From Melampsora larici-populina 98AG31 (lineage: Eukaryota > Basidiomycota > Pucciniomycetes > Pucciniales > Melampsoraceae), in assembly GCF_000204055.1 (NCBI RefSeq), contig NW_006768820.1, positions 304,869 through 368,868 of the forward strand: a stretch of 64,000 nt of DNA. The letters run 5' to 3'. The notes beneath the pieces were generated by a model that saw only the letters and a list, made by a program, of their open reading frames with translations, made no database searches and was not told where the DNA came from. The stretch's first letter is position 1, and every line of letters begins with the position of its first letter. A program made the position numbers and the translations under genes. Below, piece after piece: positions 12,136 to 24,600 of this stretch.

Positions 12136-15100
12136 CACAGTGACATTTTACTAGGCACTGGCAGGACAGTGAGTATGATTCACCTCAATCCAATTCAAAT
12201 CCAATTAAGATTCAATTCAAGTTCAACTTCAAACTGACTACAAATTCAGTACAAGTGGGGGATATGCATTAGCTGCATATACTGGCAGATCCGCATGGAA
12301 CTAGTTCAATAGTACAGGTGAAGATGCAAATGATCCTCCCAGATCTTCTGGTGCCTTCTTTTGAATTACTCAGTATGGAATATTGCATTCTGAAAACTTC
12401 CCAAGCAGTAAAGTTTGGGCTCATGAGGTTTCCTTTCATGCTCACCATACACACTTTCTGGATATGTCCAGTTCAATCACAAGCCATGTGACAACAGTGT
12501 AGCTTGATAGGATCCAGGACACATGATCATTAACAATTCTGATGAACAGAGTTTTGGAAACAAAAGCTCAAGACCAAAAGTGATACAAGTGATTCATTTT
12601 CTCTCACTTTGGGGGATCCTAAAATCTTCAGATGCTTTGTTTGCGACATTTTGTGAATGTATCTTGGACAACAGATGAAATTGATGAACAGCTCCAGCTC
12701 AATACAGGTCATGCACAAGATTCTTAAATATCTTGTGGCAATAAAAGAATGAAAATGTTTTGAGAAAGAACACAACTTCTAATCCAAGTCCAGATTCTAT
12801 TCCTGTTACATCATTGACTTCAACATTGGATTTAAAGAAACCAAGTGGTTTACTTATGCCAAGAACTGCAAAACTTTGCCCACCTAAGTTTAAAGTTTTG
12901 ATACAGTTTCTCTTTCTTTGTATATGTACACATGATTTCATCGTTCTTCTTTTGCTTCATTTGATTCTCAAGCTTGGAATAAAATCAAAATCTGTTTCTT
13001 TGTTTGTAAAAGGAGGTAAATTACATCATATGAAAAAAGAGAGAGAAATAATTTATTAAAGTCTTGATAAAGATTTAATTGCATCTGAAAGATGACCATG
13101 TAAATAAAAAGTTTGTCACAAATTTACTGCCAAGTTGCTCCAGTTTTGTGGGCTCATTTGGACAATCTTTGTGAGTCTGACTGTCTATTGAGCTATTCCT
13201 CACAAACCATGTTATAAGAACCTGAGGGTGTTTTTGTGTCAAATTTTGAAGTGAGCTAGAGGTCACTTAGCCAGGACTGGGTTGATCAGTATGGTGGAGG
13301 TTACATACCTTCCTATTTCTTGTTTTAGCTCAATGTGGACTCTCTGCATCTGCCCATCTATACTTTTCAATGCTTGAATCCTATATTACCTAAATATAAA
13401 GCATTTGAATTTTAGCAAGTATTCACTAGAAAGAATTGTTTACAAAAAAATACAATTCAATGTATCTGTAGACAAGTTAAAAGACCTTTTCAATAGGCCA
13501 AGTTGAGTTTGTTTGAAACTGAGGTGGAGCAATCTCTTCAACCTAATTTGGTACATCCGATTTGTACATTTTCCAAGAAAATAGGCAAAAAAGTTCAAAA
13601 TTAGCATGTTAGAAAGCAAAACTGTTGTGAAACTTTGTAAATTGATTGTGGTGTGGTGACGACGGGACTAGGAATCACACTAGTCCATGTCACACCGTGG
13701 AAAGCTCACCACGTTAGAAGAGTCACAAGACGTGAGACTTTTGCAGGCACTGACAAATCAAGATTCGTCAGTTCTGCCCTGGCTTGATTAGAGATCAGGC
13801 ACAAAGTCAAGAGTGCTCTCAAGATCCCAGTCCCCCCCTTGGTGGAATCTAGGATCTCGCTCCACTGCCCGATCTCTCCGCCAGTTCATTCTCACGACTC
13901 TGTCTCCCCTTCTGAGCTTTCCTTTCGCGGTGAAAGGTCCCCTTTCTCTTTTCAAACCCTCAGCCTTTTTGGCTTCCCTCCCACCCTGGTTCGAAGGGGC
14001 TCTGCTCCCCGCTCTCATGCAAGCTTTTCGACTTTGAGTTTAGAGTAGGGACCTAGTGAGTTCCTCTCCTCAAAGTCAAAGATGTGGTTCCTCCCAAAGC
14101 AAGCTTCCCTCACCTTTGGATCTTCCAAAGGCAAGGGTAGCACCTGCACACAAAACCATAGCTTGCGAGTGAGGAAGGGAAGGTATAACTTCCCTTCTTC
14201 CTCACTGCTATCCGGTAGCTTAAGCGGATAGACGTGGACTTGATTTATTTGACTTACATTTTGTCTAACCTCTAACCTTGACAGAACAAACTGGTCACAA
14301 TTGAAAAGAGCCAAAGATTGAAGGAAGTAAGAAGTTGATACATATGTCAAGAGAAAACAAACTAATCAGGTTTTCTCACCAGAACCGAAGAGCTTTTATG
14401 ATGAAGTCAATCAGTACAAGCCAAAGTAGACCAAAGATTTCAGAGAGCAAGTTACTCACATAATGTATGATTCTAAATTCGCATCTAAGCTTTCATATCA
14501 AACTAGATCATTGAGAATCACCAAAATCGATCATCAGTTGATAAGTAATACAGACAAACAAGAAAATCAAAAAACGAAAAGGAGTATCAGAAAGGACATT
14601 AATGTACTTACACATTCTGTCAACATAGCTGAAGATGAGAACCACGCAGTTGATGAACTAAACAACCAACATAGCAAGACCATCAATATTGAAAAACCAG
14701 AAGAATGTGATAGGTGTCAAAGTCGAGTTGAATTGCGGCGAGGTGTTGAGATTGTCAAGACCGAGACCGATCATCAGCTCGTTAGATGTCAGAGAGTCAA
14801 AATTAGGAGGGTCGCCAAGACGCGACTTGGCGGCCCCGCCCAACAATAATTTTGGGTTTTTGCCCCGATTGTCCTGTTGGATCTGGCTGTCTTCACAATT
14901 GAATACATTTGAGTTTTTTAGATACCAGACTTGAGCAGACCTCTTGACCATATACATTAAATTAATTAAATAAATGTAAATTTGTAACCCCCCCCTTCAA
15001 GCAAAAACTCAGCATTTATGCCTCCCCTTAGGGTTACACACAGTGCTGAGTTTTGCTTGAAAGCCAGAGGCTACAAACTTACGTCCAAATGCTATTTCTA

Positions 15101-15855
15101 AACAAAACAACAAAGCCAAAATAAAAAAAACTATCTCAATTGAATTAATCAATATGATCCCAAATAAAACAATTTAAATATAAATCAATGGGTTAATTCA
15201 AATCACAAAACCAAAAGCAACCACCTCATCACACCTTTTTTGTCTTCCTATTGTTATCCGCTTAATATAATAGTGATATTTGTGAGTCTATGAAAACCCA
15301 CCTCCCAACAAAAAATCATGACATATATACATATGAATTTGCAATAAAAAACAATCAACACTTCATGTATCTTTTCAATAGCCAGATTGAACATCTTGCC
15401 TATCCTTGGTACTTGGTAGTTGAATGAGTTGGGGACTCTCAACCATAAAGGCTTTTGTAACCCTCAACACATTTGTTTTTCATGTGATCTTTGTTGAAGT
15501 GCTACTCAGGGAGTTCTCATGTTGGTCAATGAGTCATATCCTTCATATGTTAACTTGTGTTTTGCAGGAGAAGGCTTTGGAAGGTGTTGAGAAGTATATT
15601 TGGGCATAATAATTGTGTTTTATCTGAAAATTACTCAGAACTTCCGGATCTTCTGCCAACTTCATGTGTGGACATTCAGCTATACTTCATTTCAGCTCAA
15701 TTTGGAAGACTGTTTGTCTGTTCCTCCAGGTCATACATTGAGATTGGATTGATATCAAACTTGAATCGAACTTGAATTGAATCTTAATTGAATTGAAATT
15801 GGATTGAACTGGTCGTACTCACTGGCCTGCCAGTGCCTAGTAAAATGTCACTGTG
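12136..15855. mobile_element. 3.7-kb TIR element nested in hAT gene (CACTA-like ends)
   Basis: The first 29 bp at each end are identical inverted repeats beginning CACAGTGACATTTTACTAGG. Similarity continues for about 100 bp through CAGTGAGTA and an ATTCAA-rich subterminal tract. Both sides are flanked by ATT (12133-12135 and 15856-15858). Removing the element and one ATT restores an uninterrupted hAT reading frame across the junction, which confirms both boundaries. A 3-bp duplication and CAC terminus are known hallmarks of the CACTA superfamily. No transposase is visible inside, so it is probably non-autonomous. The interior includes a region (about 13650-14860) that may be older retroelement DNA. 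Confidence 0.8.
14985..15061. repeat. hairpin, compound inverted repeats
   Basis: TTCAAGCAAAAACTCAGCA at 14996-15014 pairs with TGCTGAGTTTTGCTTGAA at 15044-15061 apart from one extra A. A second pair, GTAACCC (14985) and GGGTTAC (15030), overlaps the first. It lies inside the nested 3.7-kb element. Role unknown. Confidence 0.5.
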
Positions 15856-16724
15856 ATTGATGAAATGACCAGTGAGACCCATGAACGGGACGTTGTTTGG
15901 CAAAGTCCAGGCATCTTGAGTGATTGCAATGTATTTGCAGGGGCCAAAATAAATCTTCTAGATGTACTGCTTGTAGTGATAGTAGTTCTTTTGTGTATGT
16001 TTGGCAATGGAATGTTGCTTGACAATCATACCATCAACAAGAGGATTGCAAAGGCATAAAAGTTGTCGAAATGATGGCTTATCAAAAATTGAGAAGGGAA
16101 GATTGTTATCGGTGATGAGATAAGACAAATGGGTCTTGAGAGTGGTGACATCGAGTTTATTCTGATAAACTCAAGTCACATCATGATTCATCAGTAACGA
16201 GTTACTTGAAAGACGAGTTTAGGAAATAAGAACTCACCACATGTCCAGTTTTGACCTTCTTGAAAGCTGCCAGTATATAAGATTGGTTGGGTAGATTGGC
16301 ATCACGGACACCATGTTTTGATTCAAGGTGGTTCTTCATTGAAGTCGTACTGCTTTTCTTATCGCAAGCCAGCTGTTTCCCGCACTCAGCTCCATCCCCC
16401 ATGATGAATTGGCACTGATTATAATCTTTAAACTTTTTAAAGAATTTCCAGACGTAGCTTGCTGGTTGATTCTGAAATGAAGAAGAAACAATAGTGATAT
16501 CTGAATGATCGGCTTGAGAATCAGTAGTTGATTCAGCTGGGGTCCAAGAAACCGTGTTTGATTCTTCAGACATGTCCATTAAGTTCAATGTGAGGATGAT
16601 ATGATGGGTTTAAATTGAAATCAAATATTTTAAGATGGTGATAGAAGGAGTGTGCATGAATAGAACACTGATTATTGGTTGGAATTGGTGGGGATGAGTC
16701 TTGTTTTTTAATTGTTTTTTTTAT

Positions 16725-17690
16725 GGATCCCACTATTTTCCGCCCCTTTGGCAAATACCCGGAGCCCCTTTGATTTGGGGCATTACCCAAGGTATCCGAC
16801 ACGACCTGAGTGCACTCAGCCAAAATTCTGGTGAGTCGGACCTCAGGGGCACTTCAGGGGCTCCTTACATAAGCACATCCTCACGTCCGAGCCCCTTCTA
16901 CACCTTCTTGCGCCCTATTTTAACCAATAGGGTGCTAAACTCTACATTTCCCCTTTTAAAAGAGTCAAAAGCCGTGTACCTGTCAGACACCTTCCTTATA
17001 AATCCCCTTGTCCCTCTCTCTCTTCTCCCTCTGCCTATTTTCCTTTGTCCTTCTATGTATCCCCATTCCAATGGGATTTGGCGCTTGATTAGCACCTTTT
17101 CCTGAGGAACACAACCAGGACGCCTCAGCCGAAATTACACACTGCCAGATAGCTGATCAAATCAAGAAATTGAATGTTCAAATGGGTTGGGGGGCAAATC
17201 GAGGTACTTACATAATGTGCTCTTTGCGATTGGAAATCAACGACTTTTGTTTTCAACATTGTTTTTCTTTTTCATGCATCTATTCAGATCTATTCCTTTG
17301 TACCTTTCTAATCTCTGATGTGTCTGTTTGTATGTCTTGTTGTGAGAATTTTCATGTCACTAGTAAGTTCTCTCAACATTTGTATGCCCTGTGGTCTTGT
17401 CCTTTGTCCTATGATGTAAGCTCAACTAAGCCCCTCCCGCGTCCGCATTGGCGACCTCGATCATATCATCAATCACCTTGTGCATTGCTTGCTGGAATGT
17501 CAAGTTCACATGAGATGAGATCGGATGCATGCAAGCAATGGAATTAGGCAATAAATGGACGGGAATATGGTGTGGGAGCCCCTAAAGGAGCCCTATTTTT
17601 TCAAAGGGGGCTCTAAAATGCTTGTTGCCCTGTGTCCGGTCCGAGAGAGGGCTCCGGATACTGACCCGGGGGCAGAAAATAGTGGAATCC
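16725..17690. mobile_element. 966-bp MITE with 8-bp target duplication
   Basis: The ends are inverted repeats, GGATCCCACTATTTTCCG on the left and GGATTCCACTATTTTCTG on the right, with similarity extending over roughly 120 bp (GGAGCCC, AGGGGCTCC). The exact octamer TTTTTTAT flanks both sides (16717-16724 and 17691-17698). An 8-bp duplication is typical of hAT elements, so this is probably a non-autonomous hAT-like MITE (inference). It sits upstream of the hAT transposase start within the same host transposon. The interior has no recognisable gene. Confidence 0.8.
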
Positions 17691-17881
17691 TTTTTTATTT
17701 TCTTTATTTTTTTTGTAACTTACTGCCGGATATCCAGTGGATAGCCGGTCCGGATGTCGGATCCTGGATTTTCAAAAAAAAAACCAGCCGGATATTCTCC
17801 GGCAACTCCGGATATCAAAAATAACCGGCGGTCCGGGTGTCGGATGGACCAGACTTTGCCGGATAGTAGCCGGATCTCAGG

Positions 17882-18679
17882 TTGAAGCTTGATCTCAAGC
17901 CTCAAGACATGGCCATATGAACTCTTAGAGTGCAAAGATGAACAATTTTCCTGTTTTGTTCAACTTTGCTTACATTCAAAGAATCCTGTGGTAATGTCAG
18001 ATGTTTTTACCATGAAGAAGTATTGAGCTTTAGATCCTGTCAGTTTAGTTGCATACTTTTGTTTTCACAGTATCCACTCATTTCTTTGTCTTCTATCGCC
18101 GAATGATTGGGATGAGGAGGGTGCATGAAGCTCAAGGAAACACATAGACGTCAATTTTCTGGCGCTGCTAGATGTAAAATAAATCCAGCCATACCTACCT
18201 AGTAATCAAGAACAGCCATCTGAAAGATCACACCTTCATAAGGCATCTCTCAATGCAAGCCAACAAGCCAACAAGCCAATGAGAAGGTGGCCTTTGTGAG
18301 AAAAAGTTTGAGAAACTAACCACAATCTTGTTGAGGGTTGCCTCAAAAACTCATTGTCAGGCAATCACTTGACTCTAATTCATCTCACATCTCGTCCACC
18401 CCAAATATGATTAGGCAACTCAATTCTCTCCAAACCTGTCACAGTACTCAATACCAAGAGATCAAGAACCAAATTAACATAATTTGATTCTAAAACAATA
18501 TAAATGTATAAAAAGACTACTCTGAAAAAACAAGAATAGATTGTGTTTGTACTATACGAGAGTTATACTAGAAGAATCGACTTGAGACAAACTTTTTTTT
18601 CGAAAGATACTTTCATTGAGGTTCATGAATAAATCAGAATAAAGAAAAGTTGCTTAATCTAGGTGTCATCCAGAAAGGA
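17882..18679. other. intergenic, 3' flank of FAS2
   Basis: This stretch lies between the hAT element and the FAS2 stop codon (18680) and should include the FAS2 3' UTR and terminator. I could not single out a polyadenylation signal with confidence, and no other gene is visible. Confidence 0.4.
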
Positions 18680-21600
18680 CTAGGCGCGGGCAACAACAAA
18701 AGCCATGGCGACCTCATCGGAATGCTACAATATGGCAAGCCAAAATGACAAGATGAGTAAAACTCGAAAGATCCGATATAGATACCGGGCATGAATTGAG
18801 CTTACGGTGATTGAGAGTTCAAAAGTTTTGATCGCCTTGGCATCAGCAATCTTCTTTGCTTCACCATATAACATAACTTGAGGTCCACTAGCACTTGAAA
18901 TGATCTCAATCTCTTTCATGGCTGCTCCTGCACCTTTGCTATCGGTCTTCAAGGCTTTGAAAACGGCTTCCTTAGCTGTCCATTTACCAGCTAAAGAGGC
19001 CTGGAAATCAGGTGCTTGTCGGCAATACTCGAGTTCACTCGCCGAAAAGTTCCGTTCCAGGAAAACTGCTGAATTGGGCACTGCTGTGATCATCTCTACA
19101 TCAGTTCCAACACCATAGACACCGGCTTCGTGATCGTATTTCTTGACCAAATTAGCGGCCACTGCTGCAGTTTTGACGGCCACATTCACCCTAGTAGGTA
19201 AATGTTCAGGCTTTTTAGGGTATGAGTAAGAACCGGTGGAATCCTTTGCAGCTCGAGCAAGAGGGTTGAGAAGAACTGGCGCCTCCAATTCGGGGGTGTA
19301 AGGTGGAGCCTCTTTGAGCACGACCAAGGATCTCTTGGTGAGGAAGTCATTGAATTTGCGGTAACTCTGTGATGAAGATCAAGACACGTAAGCTACAGAG
19401 ACGCAATCTGGAAGATTCTTGAAGACAAAGATGACATACCGCGCGCTCTCGTACCAATCGCTTGGACTTGTAAGTCTCGTAATCACGAGACTCAATCGCA
19501 GCCAATAAATAATCAGGATGTACGACCAAGATCTGTCCTCCAACTTGACCGAAGCCAAAGGATGTGAGTAGACCAGCTTTGATACCATCGGTTTGAATCG
19601 ATTTGGATGGGAATAGTAAGAATTCAAATTCTTGAAGTTCAGGACCAATGTTGTCCGCATTTCGATTTCCGGGAATAAGTCCATCCTGAATGGCTTGCGT
19701 AACGCCACACATCATCCAAGCAGCGGCACCTCCCTTGGGGTGTCCAGTGAGCCATTTTTGCGCGACGACTGGAACAGCATTTCCACGAGACCGACCCAAG
19801 TGTTGGAATTGCTTGTTGTAAACGGAACTTTCATTCTTATCGTTAGCTTTGGTACTGGTACCATGGAACTAACAAAATGCAAGATAAGTGAGCAAATGAC
19901 TGAAGGGTTCGCGACCGGCACAAAGTATAGAAAGAACGTACCGACGCAATTCCAATGTCATCTACTGTCAAACCCCAAACAGCTAGTGCTCGCTTAAGAG
20001 GTGCGACTGTAGGATCTTCACCCATGAGCATTCCAAAGGTACCCAAGACTTCCTTTTCCTGACGTTTGGCTTCGCGTTCGATCGAGGCGTATCGCTCATT
20101 GACGTCTTCAGAAGTCATGGGAGTACCACTAGCTTCGAGATGCGATACCGTACTCTTCAAGATCTCAATTTCGTTCTCTAGCCATTCTGAAATCTGCTTG
20201 CGACGGAAAACTAGTTGACGCTTTCGATATTCCATATCAAGTACAGGCGAAGGCACTTTTGCGGGTGCTTGTCGGGCGGTCGACAAAACTCCACGACCGG
20301 GTCTATAAATAGGGAAGAAGATGAATAAAAGAAAATTGATGTGCGTTTGATGTAAAGGATATGAAGAACTGACGCTGGAACACTCCTACCAGCCTTGTCG
20401 GTGGCAGTGGCAGTGTAGGCGACGACACCATAGATACTGGCACCAAGCTCAATGGCCGTCTTGGCAGACATCAACACCTGAACACCACATCCTTGAGACT
20501 CCATGAATCCTGCACGTGTGCTCGTCGTAGGTCGAGACATTTCGTTCGGTTCACGCCCAGCAGCCAGCTCAGTCTCGGTGTTACTGGTAGCTTGCATATT
20601 ACCGAACTCTAAGCTTCCTTCTTCATCGAAATCGTCAAACCCACCAGCAATCATCACCTTAGCCTTTCCGCTCAGGATGGTATCACAAGCGATTTCCACG
20701 GATTGCAAAGCGGTAGCACAAGCACCGACAGGGATCTTGATAGGACCACTCGAAGATACTGCGAGGTAACACGTATAAGCCCAAGACCGGAGCATCATCG
20801 TATGATCAAAGCCGGATTTCGGTACTTACAAAGTAACAGATTAACCCATCCAGCGACCGTGTTGATGAAGGTCTCTTGTAAGATATCCTTCTGGACATCT
20901 TTCTCCTCTCGACGATCCCGGAACATTTTCGACAAACTGCTCATACCACCCATACCAGATCCCAAGGAACTTCCGACTTCACTAGGATGGACGTATTTGT
21001 ATAACTCATAAGGATCGGTGATACCCGCCATCACTATCAAAAGCAAACATGATCGATCAGTAAGGGAAAGACATGATCGATACAAGGAAAAAGTGGGGTG
21101 ATGACCAACTCAAAGCTTCCGCAGTGCAGACCAATGCCCACAACGAAGTACGATCAACCTGAGCAATAATATCATCCGGAATACCAAACACTCGCGCATC
21201 CCAACCTGTTGGAACCTGCCCGGCAACCAACCGATCAAATCTGACAGCCTTGGGAATCATTATCTTCGCCCCCTTCTTGAATCGAATGAAGCATCGGTCA
21301 CCATCGACCCATACATCCACTTTGTCCCCGTGTTGAAGCTTGAACTTATCAGCATCAGCTGAAGACGTTTCGATAGCTTCAAGGTCGTGGTTAAGTTCGA
21401 CCTCTTGGGTATAACCTTTACGTTTGGGATCGTAGCCTCTGAACAACTCGGGTTCGATGAACCGGACACCACTATGAGCGAGGATCTGGGCTTCGTATTT
21501 GGCCTTGACTTGTGAGTCATCAACCGGTTCTTCGGTCTTTGAATCAACCCAACCGACATACTGTTTACCATTTTTCAATTTACCGTCCACAAACTTGATC

Positions 21601-24600
21601 AGACCCGTGATGGTCGCCAATTCAAGTAAGCCTTCGATACTGAACTCTCCTTTGGCCTCCATTTGCCATCGAGTACGAGAGCTTCCGAATGGCCCCACTT
21701 CAGCGTAACCAGCGATGACAATCACTTTGTCGAAATCAAGCATACCCCGGAGCATAGACATGTTCTTCTCATGGTCAAACGTAGGTAGAAGTTTCGGAAT
21801 AGGTAAAGTAAAGTTGGCACGAGGGGTGATGTTAACAGGATGATGGATGGATTCCGCTTGGGCTCCATTAACGATCTTGAAGTCAATAGCGTTGTCAACA
21901 CTGACTTTCTTGCGGACGTTGGCCACATCGTTGAGTTCAAGTCGGATCTTGGTCGTGATTTCAGCAAGATCGTGTAGTTTGTCCATTCCACCGTTCAAAT
22001 CAGCCCAAACAGGTTCGACTTGAGCCACGTCGAAGAGCAGAGGATGCATCAGCCCTAAGATGTTGAAGGCCATCTCCTTGGCCGAAAAGGTTCGAACGCC
22101 GTGGCTCTCGACTCCTTCGGCGATAATGTTGGTAGCTGACATGAGACCAGTACCACGAGTCCATCCGATGACTGCACCAGCAAGACAGAGATACTCGCCC
22201 CACGATTCCGAAGACCAGCGATTGAACAAAGTCTCTAGAGAGATCTTCGATTCAGAGTACAATCCATCATTACCAAATAAACCATGATTAGGTGATAATG
22301 GTAAGACAACTTGAGTAGGTCTAGTAACGAGTTTCAAAGCATGCTTTTTCTTCTTCACTTCTCCCATTAACCTGAGTAAGTTCGTTAACATAACTCGGTG
22401 CGCCAATTCGGAGCGATCATCTAAACCATCAATCTCTCGTCCGTTTTCGGGTAGAGCAGCAAAAGGAAGGATGTAATCCAAATCCATAGCTAAACCTTTG
22501 TCCTTATCGGTGGAGTAGATGTAGTCAACCAAAGCTGCAATCGAAATCGAGCTCATTCAGTAACAGATATTTCCTCATAGGTTCATAGGTTGGTAATGAG
22601 ACTGCTTACCTTCCACATCTTGTTTAGATCCCTGGTTGAAAGGCACTACAGTCAACCTACTACCACGCGAACCCACTTCTTGGTAAATAGCTTGGTAATA
22701 TTCAACCGTGGCACGCGAGTATCGCGAAGTGGTGACGACAACTTGAGCACCACCACTCAAGAGACCCTTCAAGATTTCAACACCAATACTACCTTTACCC
22801 ACCCCAGTGAGGAGTGCGTTCTTATGTTCGAAAGTCGTTCCAGCAGAGGCAATCTCCGTCAAAACATCCAGATAGAGCTGATTTTGAAAGTGATCGATAC
22901 ATGGATAAATTAGTTCAAGTTGTCGAGGTGAACGCGTACTGAAACAAACTTACGGTGGTCAATTTACTGCTGTAAACCCAGTTGTTACCAACTTTGCGCT
23001 TTAGATGAAGTAGAGGTGTTTTGTCGCTAGAGAGTGCCGTTGGTTCAACCTGCACAGGTCGAAGGAACTGACTTGATGGTCGGCGGCTTCTCGGAGCACC
23101 AGGTCCCTGTCGATTTCGCTCGTTGTGGGACAGGCCCTTAACTACCTCGCCGTAAAGGGATCGGATCGCGGCCATTTGTGATTTGACAATCGTTGGCTGA
23201 GATTTGACCAATTTGTAAAGGTTCTGAATCGACTCCTGAACTTTGTCAAGATTCATCTCAGCGGTGATTTTGGAACCGGCGGCCATTTCCGCAACGTATC
23301 GTTCGAGTCGGGATACACCAGTTCGGTTGACTTCTTCATAGACAATGTCACCTTTCACAGTGACTGTAGTCTTCGGGGCAGTGGGGAATGTGACTAGAAA
23401 GAGGGGGAAGCATAAGAAACCTCATGATGTTCAAAATTATTTCAATCAATACTTACTATCACGATACATGGGTGCAGTGCCGATAGCCTCGCGACAATTG
23501 CTGAGAAGGATTTGCCCAAAATCCTTGGCGAGTCGGTAGCGTTCTCCTTTCAAAGCGTCAGTGTTGTCGAGATAATACTGCATATAATCTAACAACGCTG
23601 GGTTGGCTCGGTTCATGATCACCAGACACTATCGATGTGAACGTGATCAGCTACAAGTCGGGATCATGACGAATGGAAAACTTACTTTGGCAGTGATGTC
23701 CCGATCTACTGTTTGCAAACGGCCATAAATACTGCAAAAGAAATATATGTGGGCCCAGATGAAAGCTGCTGCTTCAGAAGAAAAGAACAACTTACATATC
23801 AAAAAACATCTCCAACGCAGTCTGACGAACCCAATTCCAGGCAGAATCGAAATGACGGGCTTTCAAAGGATCGAAGACCGGCTGGATACCTTGAATGTAG
23901 GATTCTCCGTGTTCCTTGTGAATGGCATCGAGTTGGTTCTGGAGACGCTGGAATTCAAGATGTTTGAGATCGTGTAGTCGATATCCGTCACGTGAGTCTC
24001 TCTTGAGGTATCGAAGAAGCACTTCGACTTGCTGCGAGACAAAGATATCTTGACCCATGAGGAATTTCTCAAACTCCTCAGAGTTGATTGTAGCCCCGCC
24101 AGTAGCAGCGCCACCGGCAGCAGCGGCACCACCCTGACTAAGGGTGATGCCCGCATTTTGAGAGTAGGCTTGAACCACGGAGTCCAAGTAAGTTTTAGCT
24201 TCGGCCTCTGAGCCAAGTCGCTTGGGAGGCTCCATAGTCACCGCCATCAGTAGCACACCATCGACGCGACCAGGACCTAGACCCCAAGCCTTGGTCAAGT
24301 GTGACTTGACGCCAGACATTCCGAAACCACCGGGCATCTTGCTACCGATCAAACGAGAAACTAAACCACTCGTATGTTTACCCATTGTGCCGCTGTAGCT
24401 TGAGCCGAGTGCGGCACCAAGTTCGTCGAGTGGCATTTCTTCAGCTTTGTCGGGTGCGGAGCCGAATTCGGCCTCTGATGAGATAAAGGTGCATTTTGAT
24501 TAGTTCAACTCGAAGGAGATGAATCTTCTTAGAACACTCACGTGCGCTTCCGAGCAGCTCGTTCTGCAAAGTAGACTTGCCACCGACTAAGTCCTTGATT

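Larger units (their letters stand above)
9164..16579 (-). pseudogene. hAT-family transposase pseudogene with BED zinc finger
   Basis: The ATG lies at 16579. The first exon (to about 16234) carries a BED-type finger, seen as the CQF/ECGKQ cysteines followed by NHLESKHG, and ends at a GTGAGT donor. The next segment (about 16170-15856) has the hAT signatures NNLPFSIFDKPSFRQLL and ITQDAWTLPNNVPFMGL, with one internal TAG. Reading resumes at 12135 after the nested element with TNWELMDIALGI, then LIAMTADNISTKAAI and VHGCVSHVINLAAKEG (to 11.7 kb). Further fragments follow: DVATRWNSSYHMFQRLL (10.2 kb) and ILDPRHKLHYF (9.75 kb). The C-terminal dimerisation region near 9.3 kb has PATSCPSEGQFNKTK. Inserts, stops and frameshifts make it non-functional. 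Confidence 0.85.
8916..17881 (-). mobile_element. degenerate hAT transposon with nested insertions
   Basis: The interval contains a full-length but dead hAT transposase (BED finger at 16.5 kb, dimerisation region at 9.2 kb). It is flanked on both sides by unusual GGATATCC/CCGGATATCC-rich segments (8930-9080 and 17710-17875). Outside these, the sequences CCTGAGACCTGGC (from 8916) and, on the other strand, CCTGAGATCCGGC (ending 17881) are matching candidate terminal repeats. A clear 8-bp duplication was not found, so the limits are tentative. Inside are a 3.7-kb TIR element (12136-15855), a 966-bp MITE (16725-17690) and GC-rich inserts near 10.3 and 11.4 kb. Confidence 0.5.

Noticed and set aside
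13650..14960. LTR retrotransposon fragment (frames ending RLGGPAQQ and LLGGAAKSRLGD)
   Set aside because: No gag/pol motif, primer-binding site or second LTR could be identified.
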